A DNA stretch of 7,547 nucleotides, taken from contig RKSK01000170.1 in NCBI GenBank assembly GCA_007570915.1, forward strand, positions 1 to 7,547, in the 5' to 3' direction. Below, piece by piece: positions 1 through 5,389 of this stretch. The notes below the pieces were generated by a model that saw only the letters and a program-made list of their open reading frames with translations, did not search any database and was not told the DNA's origin. This stretch comes from Cenarchaeum sp. (lineage in GTDB: Archaea > Thermoproteota > Nitrososphaeria > Nitrososphaerales > Nitrosopumilaceae). Within the stretch, counting starts at the first letter, position 1. Each line of letters opens with the position of its first letter. The position numbers were made by a program, and so were the translations under genes.

Positions 1-1970
1 ACGACATAGCGGTACTCCTTGTCGACCTCGAGCTCGACGCCGTGGTCGGCCTTTGCCACCTCTATGACCCCCTGTACCTGCTCGGGCGTCGGGTCCTTTA
101 TGAATATCGAGTCCGTGTCGCCGTAGAGTATCTCTATCCCCGACTCCTTGCACTTTTTGATCGTCTCGAGGATTATGTGCCGCCCGATCGCCGTAGTCGC
201 CTCGGCGGCGGGCAGAAAGTAGAGCGGGAACATCTCGGCGCCCATCACGCCATAGCTCGCGTTGAGTATGATCTTGAGGGCCTGGCTGACGACCGAGTAC
301 TGCTGGCGCTCCGTCTCGCCGAGCGTGGCATCGCGCGAGAGGCTCTTGTAGTAGTTGACGCGCAGGTCGCGCAGGGACCCTATGAGGAGCGCGGTCAGGC
401 CGTTGCGCCTCTTGCAGACCCAGTGCGGCGTGTCCGGCACCCTGTTTGACTCGCACTCCGCGCCGTGCGCGCACCTCACCGTCTCGTACGAGAGGTTCTG
501 GACCTTTATTATGCTCGGGTACAGGCTCGCAAAGTCCATGACGGTCACCTTGAAGTGTATGCCCTTTTGCGGGTCGACGACGAGGCCGCCGCGGTACTTT
601 TTGTCCTTCATCACGGCGTCAGTCGAGGCCTTGCCCTCAAAGCGCGCGTTGAGGTCGTCGCGCTTTGGTATGAGCATGTTGTGCCTGCGGTGCTCATAGT
701 AGAGGAGGCTCCGTATCCACTGCGAGACGCCGAGGCGCGCAATGTCGTCGATGGGCATCCTCGCGATGCGCGATATGACGACTAGCAGGTTCATCAGCAG
801 GTCGCCGCCAAAGCTCGTGAGCATGTACGTCAGGCGCGCGTCGTTGTAGCAGTACGACGCGAGCTGCTCGGGCGTGAGGTCGCCGAGCGGCACGCCATGG
901 TCGAGCTTTTGCTCGCCGAGGAGCGCCGAGGAGACGCTGTTGAGCGAGTACTCGGAGTACTTGTTGGAGAACGCGTACACCTGGAAGGCCCTGTTGGAGA
1001 ACGTTCTGTACAGGTCGACATGCACGCCGCGCTTGAGCGTGGCCGCGTCGCGCATCATGTAGAGCGGGTTGTCGTCGGCGGGCACGCCGAGGCGGTTTGC
1101 GCGGTTGTGCAGGTATGGCATGTCAAAGTCGTCCCCGTTGAACGTCAGCACCACCGGATAGTCGGCGATCTTTTTGAACGCGTCTAGTATCATGGCCTTC
1201 TCGTCGCCATAGTACGTGACTTGCGCCGGCGTCTCGGCCTCGCGCGCGCCCTTTTTCCCCAGCACGTACACCTCGCGTACCGCGTCGCTGCCCTCAAAGC
1301 CTATGGCCGTGACGCGGCGTTCGGCGAGGTGCGGGTCTGGTATACGGTTTTTCTCCGAGTCGACCTCTATGTCAAAGCTGATCCGCCGTATCTCCGGTAT
1401 GGGCTGGTTTAGCGTCTCGGCCCACTCTGTGACGTACTTTTGGTACTCGCCGGGGTCCGGCATCCCCTTGCCCGTCTCCCTGTCCAGCAGCAGCGACTTT
1501 AGGGCGGCGCTGACGGCCTCGGGTATGGGCAGGTCCTGCGGCGTTATCCTGTCCCCGCTCACCGAATAGTAGCGCCCCATGACGAGCCGGTTGTCGTACA
1601 GGTAGTTCTCATAGTACTTTATGTCAGACTCCCACGTCTGCATCATGTCGCGTATGCTGCGGCCTGACTGCGTGCCGCCTATGGCAAGCGGGTCGGTCAC
1701 GACGATCTTTGAGACCTCGACGTCCCCGTCGGCGAGGTTGTCGCGGATTTTCGCGGGCAGGACCCCCTTGACGTCGTCGCGGTCCTCCAGGCCGTACTGG
1801 TCGCTGATCTCCTGCGGCGAGAGGCGCGAGTAGCAGTACGGCAGGTGCCCCGTCCCGTCGTGGTACGTCTCGAGCCGATGCGTCTTTCCGTTGTAGAACT
1901 TGAGGGCCGCGCACCTCCTCGGGCCGTCATAGACGGCCGAGATCAGCATGGACGTGGGTATGTCGCCCAC
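1..1970 (-). CDS. polB: Family B DNA polymerase (archaeal PolB), 3' end outside the window
   Basis: Replicative DNA polymerase with 3'-5' proofreading; 656 codons are visible and the C-terminal thumb lies beyond the left edge (the family is usually about 800-850 residues). Numbered from the GTG at 1970, I read Exo I with D200-I-E202, Exo II NGD with D280, Exo III YCYND (373-377), polymerase motif A DFASLYPSII (479-488), motif B KIILNASYG (566-574) and motif C YGDTDS (616-621, catalytic aspartates), followed by DKEYRYV just before the edge. All catalytic residues expected for both activities are present. A Cys/His cluster (C500, H502, C506, H516, C519) sits between motifs A and B, a pattern I recall from crenarchaeal-type PolB. 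Start choice: GTG at 1968-1970 lies 5 nt after a perfect GGAGGTGA. An ATG at 1947-1949 is in frame but far from that site and would cut off a plausible N-terminus. The gene directly follows the epimerase gene and is probably co-transcribed with it. Confidence 0.96.
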   Translation of the reverse strand, partial: MGDIPTSMLISAVYDGPRRCAALKFYNGKTHRLETYHDGTGHLPYCYSRLSPQEISDQYGLEDRDDVKGVLPAKIRDNLADGDVEVSKIVVTDPLAIGGTQSGRSIRDMMQTWESDIKYYENYLYDNRLVMGRYYSVSGDRITPQDLPIPEAVSAALKSLLLDRETGKGMPDPGEYQKYVTEWAETLNQPIPEIRRISFDIEVDSEKNRIPDPHLAERRVTAIGFEGSDAVREVYVLGKKGAREAETPAQVTYYGDEKAMILDAFKKIADYPVVLTFNGDDFDMPYLHNRANRLGVPADDNPLYMMRDAATLKRGVHVDLYRTFSNRAFQVYAFSNKYSEYSLNSVSSALLGEQKLDHGVPLGDLTPEQLASYCYNDARLTYMLTSFGGDLLMNLLVVISRIARMPIDDIARLGVSQWIRSLLYYEHRRHNMLIPKRDDLNARFEGKASTDAVMKDKKYRGGLVVDPQKGIHFKVTVMDFASLYPSIIKVQNLSYETVRCAHGAECESNRVPDTPHWVCKRRNGLTALLIGSLRDLRVNYYKSLSRDATLGETERQQYSVVSQALKIILNASYGVMGAEMFPLYFLPAAEATTAIGRHIILETIKKCKESGIEILYGDTDSIFIKDPTPEQVQGVIEVAKADHGVELEVDKEYRYV

Positions 1971-1975
1971 GCGCC

Positions 1976-1983
1976 TCACCTCC
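1976..1983 (-). promoter_or_regulatory. Strong Shine-Dalgarno site for polB, containing the epimerase stop codon
   Basis: The minus strand reads GGAGGTGA here, an eight-base match to the archaeal 16S rRNA 3' tail complement. Its last three bases are the TGA stop of the epimerase gene. A 5-nt spacer (GGCGC) separates it from the GTG at 1968-1970. This decides the polB start and suggests translational coupling: a ribosome terminating on the epimerase sits on the polB ribosome binding site. It is the only textbook SD site I find at a gene start in the window. Confidence 0.75.
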
Positions 1984-2386
1984 CCGGCGGCGTCCCGCCT
2001 GTGCAGAGCTCCGTGAGCACGCCGTTGAGCGACTTTGGGTGTATGAACGTCACGCGCGTGCCCTCCGAGCCGTCGCGGACCTTGCCCAGGAAGCGCAGGC
2101 CGCAGCCCTCCATGCGCGAGACCTCGGCGTCGATGTCGTCGGTCCGCAGGGCCATGTGGTGTATGCCCTCGCCGCGCTTTTTTATGAACGCCGCTATCGG
2201 CCCGCCCTCGCCGATCGGCGATATGAGCTCGACGCGCGCGCCGCCGAGCCTCATGATCGCGACGTTGACGCCCTCGGACTCGACGGTCTCGCGGACCGCC
2301 TCGGCGCCGAGTGCCCTCGAGTAGCGCTCGGCCGCCGCGTCCAGGTCGGAGACGGCTATCGCGACGTGGTCTATCTCGAGGGCCAC
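1976..2386 (-). CDS. mce: Methylmalonyl-CoA epimerase
   Basis: A 136-residue protein of the vicinal oxygen chelate (glyoxalase) superfamily that interconverts (S)- and (R)-methylmalonyl-CoA, here feeding the mutase encoded just upstream. The length is normal for the family. It has two paired beta-alpha-beta-beta-beta units: the first begins IDHVAIAVSDL and the second GIHHMALRTDDI. By comparison with characterised epimerases the likely metal ligands are H7, E53 (in VELISP), H76 and E126 (in GVLTELC). The HPK motif at 116-118 is also typical. The start is GTG at 2384-2386, immediately after the mutase TAG stop with zero spacing and in the same frame; no ATG occurs before M45, which is inside the fold. 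Only a weak G-run precedes the start, so initiation probably depends on ribosomes finishing the mutase. Expected role: the epimerase step of the 3-hydroxypropionate/4-hydroxybutyrate cycle (inference from organism type). Confidence 0.93.
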   Translation of the reverse strand: MALEIDHVAIAVSDLDAAAERYSRALGAEAVRETVESEGVNVAIMRLGGARVELISPIGEGGPIAAFIKKRGEGIHHMALRTDDIDAEVSRMEGCGLRFLGKVRDGSEGTRVTFIHPKSLNGVLTELCTGGTPPGR

Positions 2387-2389
2387 CTA
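2384..2389 (-). other. Amber junction, mutase stop TAG abutting epimerase start GTG
   Basis: On the minus strand TAG (2389-2387) is followed at once by GTG (2386-2384) in the same reading frame, with no intervening base. The nearest SD-like element is a GGGGG run 8 nt upstream of the GTG. Termination-reinitiation is the simple reading; low-level read-through would give a mutase-epimerase fusion. Confidence 0.6.
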
Positions 2390-4012
2390 GAACGCCCCCG
2401 ACGGCCTGTACTCGCCAAACACCTCGCGCAGCGCGCCGCTGATCTCCCCCGTCGTCGAGCGCGCCCTGACGGCCCCGAGTATCGCGGGCATGAGGTTGGC
2501 CGACTCGTCCTCGGCGGCCGCCTTGAGGGACTCGAGCGAGGCGGCCGCGCGAGCGGCGTCGCGGCCCTTTCGCATGGCCCGTATGGCCCGCGACTGCGCG
2601 CGCCCCACGGACTCGTCGACCCTGAGGAGGTCGGGCCTTTTTGCGCCGGCCTCCGTGTCGGAGAACCGGTTCATGCCCACGATGACGCGCGCGCCGCCGC
2701 CCTCGGCGTCTATCTCCCTCTTGAGGCGGTACGCGTTTTGGCGTATCTCGGACTGGAAGAACCCGCGCTCGATGGCCTTTATCGACCCGCCCATCCTGTC
2801 TATTTTCTTGAGGTACTTCCAGACGCCGTCCTCTATCTCGTCGCAGAGCGACTCGAGGTAGTACGAGCCGGCCATCGGGTCGACCGTCTTTGTCACTCCG
2901 CTCTCGTACGCGACTATCTGCTGCGTGCGCAGCGCGATCTTGGCCGACTCTTTGGTCGGCAGCGCGAGGGCCTCGTCGCGCGAGTTTGTGTGGAGCGACT
3001 GCGTGCCGCCGAGCACGGCCGCCATAGTCTGCAGCGCTACGCGCGCGATGTTGTTGTCGGGCTGCTGCGCCGTGAGCGACTCGCCGCTCGTCTGCGTGTG
3101 GAACTTTAGCTGCATCGAGCGCGGCTTTTTGGCCCCAAACCTCTCCCTGAGCAGCTTTGCGTAGACCTTGCGCGCGACGCGGAACTTGGCGACCTCCTCA
3201 AAGAACTCTATCGTGCAGCAGAAAAAGAACGACAGGCGCGGCGCAAAGTCGTCTATCTTTAGCCCGCGCTCGAGGCACGCCTCGATGTAGGCGATCGCGT
3301 TGGCGAGCGTAAAGGCGACCTCCTGGACCGCCGTCGAGCCTGCCTCGCGCATGTGGTAGCCCGATATAGACACGGGGTACCACTGCGGGACGCTTTTGGC
3401 GCAGTACTCTATCATGTCGCCGACGAGCCTCATCGACGGCGCCGGCGGGTAGATGTACGTGTTGCGCGCAATGTACTCCTTTAGTATGTCGTTCTGCGTG
3501 GTCCCGCGCAGGTCCGCGCTCGCGACGCCCTGCGACTCGCCTAGCGCGACATAGTATGCGAGGAGCGTCGAGGCCGTCGCGTTTATCGTCATTGACGTGC
3601 TCACGCGGCCCAGCGGTATGCCCTCAAAGGCGCGCATCATGTCGTCTATGGAGGCTATCGAGACGCCGACCTTGCCGACCTCTCCCTCGGCGCTCTCAGA
3701 GTCCGGGTCGTGGCCCATCTGCGTGGGCAGGTCAAAGGCCATGCTCAGGCCCGTCTGGCCGTTGTCGAGCATGTAGCGGAACCTCGCGTTGGTCTGCGCG
3801 GCGTCGCCAAACCCCGAGTACTGGCGCATCGTCCAGAGGCGCTCGGCGTACATTCCGGGGTGTATGCCGCGCGTGTAGGGGTACTTGCCGGGCGCCTCGC
3901 GGCCGTTCCTGCGCGGCGCGGCCGTGTAGAGGGGCCGCACGCGTATCCCCGAGTCCGTGACTGGCGCGGCGCGGGCCGCCTTTGGCGCTGCGCGTGCCCC
4001 CCTTGCGGCCAA
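2387..4012 (-). CDS. mcmA1: Methylmalonyl-CoA mutase, large (catalytic, substrate-binding) subunit
   Basis: 541 residues forming the TIM-barrel part of an adenosylcobalamin-dependent acyl-CoA mutase that rearranges (R)-methylmalonyl-CoA to succinyl-CoA. Recognisable blocks are TMRQYSGFG (61-69), GLSMAFDLPTQMG (88-100), QNDILKEY and RNTYIYPP (173-190) and ISGYHMREAG (216-225). Aligned without gaps to the Propionibacterium enzyme, Y65, R183 and H220 fall on Y89, R207 and H244. Tyr and Arg at the first two positions favour methylmalonyl-CoA over isobutyryl-CoA, where they are typically Phe and Gln. The protein stops after the barrel (ends GEYRPSGAF) and has no B12-binding DxHxxG domain. This is normal for two-subunit archaeal enzymes, so a separate small subunit must lie elsewhere. 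The start is uncertain: TTG at 4010-4012 directly follows the meaB TAG and is the only start before an Ala/Arg/Pro-rich tail (2-18); a GTG at 3938-3940 (V25) is the alternative. The gene sits between meaB and mce. Confidence 0.95.
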   Translation of the reverse strand: MAARGARAAPKAARAAPVTDSGIRVRPLYTAAPRRNGREAPGKYPYTRGIHPGMYAERLWTMRQYSGFGDAAQTNARFRYMLDNGQTGLSMAFDLPTQMGHDPDSESAEGEVGKVGVSIASIDDMMRAFEGIPLGRVSTSMTINATASTLLAYYVALGESQGVASADLRGTTQNDILKEYIARNTYIYPPAPSMRLVGDMIEYCAKSVPQWYPVSISGYHMREAGSTAVQEVAFTLANAIAYIEACLERGLKIDDFAPRLSFFFCCTIEFFEEVAKFRVARKVYAKLLRERFGAKKPRSMQLKFHTQTSGESLTAQQPDNNIARVALQTMAAVLGGTQSLHTNSRDEALALPTKESAKIALRTQQIVAYESGVTKTVDPMAGSYYLESLCDEIEDGVWKYLKKIDRMGGSIKAIERGFFQSEIRQNAYRLKREIDAEGGGARVIVGMNRFSDTEAGAKRPDLLRVDESVGRAQSRAIRAMRKGRDAARAAASLESLKAAAEDESANLMPAILGAVRARSTTGEISGALREVFGEYRPSGAF

Positions 4013-4015
4013 CTA
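4010..4015 (-). other. Amber junction, meaB stop TAG abutting mutase start TTG
   Basis: On the minus strand TAG (4015-4013) is followed immediately by TTG (4012-4010) in the same frame. TTG is a weak start, and the nearest G-rich element (GGGGG) ends 11 nt upstream, which is poor SD spacing. The first 17 codons after the TAG encode an Ala/Arg/Pro-rich stretch that looks more like a linker than a conserved N-terminus. Confidence 0.6.
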
Positions 4016-4936
4016 TTTCATCGCCCCCAGTATCCTCTGCGCGGCGCCGTGTGGGTCTACCCTGCCGGCGCGCAGGTCCCTGACGCATCGGTCGTAGCGC
4101 GCGTTGCCTGCGGACATTGCGGACACCGCGCGGTCCCTGACGCTATTTAAAACGATATCGCGGAGCTCGGACTCTAGGCGGGCCGCATAGCGGTCCTTGC
4201 GCCCGCGCCTGCGCTCGGAGGCCAGCGCGGCGATCTGGCGGGCCAGCGCGGCGGCAGATGACGGCCTTTTCGAGGAGACGCGCACGACGGCCCGCTCCTG
4301 GCCGCCGGGGCCGGTCCCGGCAAACTCCCTGACAGAGTCGTAGAGCTGCGACGCGCCGGCGAGGTCGGACTTGTTCACCACGTAAATGTCGCCAATCTCG
4401 GTCAGGCCCGCCTTTATCGCCTGTATGCTGTCCCCCGTCTGCGGGCTAAACACGACAACCGTGATGTCGGCGATCGAGGCGATGTCGACCTCGGTCTGGC
4501 CCGCGCCGACGCTCTCGACGATTACGGGGTCGTACCGCGCGTACTCGAGGACGCGTATGCAGTCCCGGACCGACGCCGAGAGCGCGCCGCGCGAGCCGCG
4601 AGACGCCATGCTGCGCACGTACACGCCAGACCCGTCAAGCCCGGCCATCCTGGCCCTGTCGCCCATGATCGCCCCGCCCGTGACGTGGCTCGTCGGGTCA
4701 ACGGCGAGGACCGCGGGCCTCATCCCCTCCGAGGCCAGCGTCGCGGCGACCCTGGCTATGAGCGTGCTCTTGCCGGCGCCGGCCGGCCCCGTGACGCCGA
4801 CGACGGTCGACCTCCCGCAGTGCGGGAACATCTCCCTGAGCATGGCCCTCGCGCGGCGCGGCTCGTTCTCTACGAGAGTCAGCGCGCGCGCGACGGCCCC
4901 CCGCTTGCGCCTGCGTATCTCCCCCAGACCGCCCAT
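4013..4936 (-). CDS. meaB: MeaB/ArgK-type G3E GTPase, chaperone of methylmalonyl-CoA mutase
   Basis: A 307-residue P-loop GTPase of the G3E group. MeaB proteins bind methylmalonyl-CoA mutase, gate loading of adenosylcobalamin and protect the enzyme from inactivation. Visible motifs: Walker A GPAGAGKST (50-58); the segment beginning VLAVDPTS (77-83) that continues TGGAIMGDRARM (86-97); VIVESVGAGQTEVDI (138-152), carrying the group's conserved glutamate at E141; the GDSIQAIKAG block (169-178); and the guanine-specificity motif NKSD (189-192). The length fits the family (about 300-340). The second block usually reads DPSSPFTGG, so TSHV at 82-85 is a variant. The ATG at 4934-4936 is chosen because no SD precedes it and a T-rich element lies about 28 bp upstream, as expected for a leaderless archaeal mRNA. 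The neighbouring mutase gene in the same frame supports the chaperone role rather than the older name lysine/arginine/ornithine transport ATPase. Confidence 0.95.
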   Translation of the reverse strand: MGGLGEIRRRKRGAVARALTLVENEPRRARAMLREMFPHCGRSTVVGVTGPAGAGKSTLIARVAATLASEGMRPAVLAVDPTSHVTGGAIMGDRARMAGLDGSGVYVRSMASRGSRGALSASVRDCIRVLEYARYDPVIVESVGAGQTEVDIASIADITVVVFSPQTGDSIQAIKAGLTEIGDIYVVNKSDLAGASQLYDSVREFAGTGPGGQERAVVRVSSKRPSSAAALARQIAALASERRRGRKDRYAARLESELRDIVLNSVRDRAVSAMSAGNARYDRCVRDLRAGRVDPHGAAQRILGAMK

Positions 4937-4960
4937 CGGCGGCGCGGCGGGGGCGCTAGG

Positions 4961-4970
4961 GTAAAAAGGG
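4961..4970 (-). promoter_or_regulatory. Possible TATA-like promoter element for the meaB operon (and/or T-run terminator for the upstream gene)
   Basis: The minus strand reads CCCTTTTTAC in an otherwise GC-rich 45-bp gap between the small hypothetical gene and meaB. The centre of the TTTTTA core is about 28 bp before the meaB ATG, the distance expected between a TATA box and a transcription start at or next to the start codon. No SD precedes the ATG, consistent with leaderless initiation. Because it also lies 12-20 bp after the upstream stop codon, the T5 run could instead terminate transcription, since archaeal RNA polymerase can stop at T-tracts. Both readings are inference from position only. 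Confidence 0.4.
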
Positions 4971-4981
4971 TAGCTGCTCCC

Positions 4982-5389
4982 CTAGCGCGGGCCGCTGTAG
5001 ACGGTCCGCGCGGCCGGCTCGCCGGGCCCGTGGACCTCGACCTTTATGCCGACCTCGCCGAGCTCGGCGTGCGAGACGGCAAACGTCACGGGGTGCGCGC
5101 GCCACCCGTTGGCCGGCACGCCGCCAAACTCGACGCGCTCGACAAAGTGCGAGGACGTGTGGTTTTTCTGGAGCGTTTCTGGCAGGCCCAGGACCTCGAG
5201 CGTGACGCGCTCGGTGGCCATCGAGCGGTCCGTGTAGGTTATGGTGATGCTGCCCGTCACGGGATCCCACGAGGCGTCTGCGTAAAGCGTGTCCGAGTAG
5301 TCTGGCGGGCCGGGCTGCAGGGCCGCGTACGCCGCAATGGCGGCGGCCGCCGCGGCAATGGCCGCCGCGGCCCTAGCCGAGCGCGCCAA
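4982..5389 (-). CDS. Small predicted signal-anchored or secreted protein, unknown function
   Basis: I do not recognise this protein. From the TTG at 5387-5389 it has 135 residues: a short basic head (R3, R6), an Ala-rich hydrophobic stretch (about 7-24, mostly Ala with two Ile, Tyr and Leu) that looks like a signal peptide or membrane anchor, then a Pro-containing turn and a roughly 105-residue polar domain. That domain has alternating hydrophobic residues (SITITYT 47-53, VTLEVLGL 62-69, VTFAVS 101-106, VGIKVEV 113-119) typical of a beta-sandwich. An N-glycosylation sequon NHT lies at 76-78. There are no cysteines or obvious catalytic motifs. The frame stays open to an ATG at 5486-5488 (168 residues), but that adds an Arg/Pro-rich segment fully overlapping the aminopeptidase end, so I prefer the TTG start, which overlaps by only 17 bp. 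The overlap suggests co-transcription with the aminopeptidase. Expression is likely but unproven: codon choice follows the window's pattern, including TTT for all three Phe before G. Confidence 0.65.
   Translation of the reverse strand: MARSARAAAAIAAAAAAIAAYAALQPGPPDYSDTLYADASWDPVTGSITITYTDRSMATERVTLEVLGLPETLQKNHTSSHFVERVEFGGVPANGWRAHPVTFAVSHAELGEVGIKVEVHGPGEPAARTVYSGPR
5340..5353. repeat. 14-bp perfect GC palindrome in the Ala-rich coding segment
   Basis: GCGGCGGCCGCCGC is its own reverse complement and contains a NotI-type GCGGCCGC core. It falls in the poly-alanine part of the small hypothetical gene, where runs of GCC/GCG codons readily produce such symmetry. A near-copied flank (GCAATGGC at 5335-5342 and again at 5355-5362) suggests a local duplication within this alanine stretch. 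A functional role is not indicated. Confidence 0.5.

Noticed and set aside
42..785. Several plus-strand open frames of 100-135 codons over the left end.
   Set aside because: They lie opposite polB, whose catalytic motifs are all readable on the minus strand, so they are antisense shadows.
1947..1949. ATG as the polB start.
   Set aside because: It has no SD at proper spacing, while a GTG 21 nt upstream sits 5 nt from a perfect SD and adds GDIPTS, which reads as a natural PolB N-terminus.
2039..3109. A 356-codon open frame on the plus strand opposite the epimerase and mutase genes.
   Set aside because: It is antisense to two well-recognised genes; its Arg/Ala/Leu/Val-rich translation has no recognisable domain, and long antisense frames are expected in GC-rich DNA.
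5335..5371. GC-rich symmetric sequence as a possible hairpin terminator or regulatory element.
   Set aside because: It is within coding sequence for an alanine run, lacks a following T-tract, and GCC/GCG codon repeats explain it.
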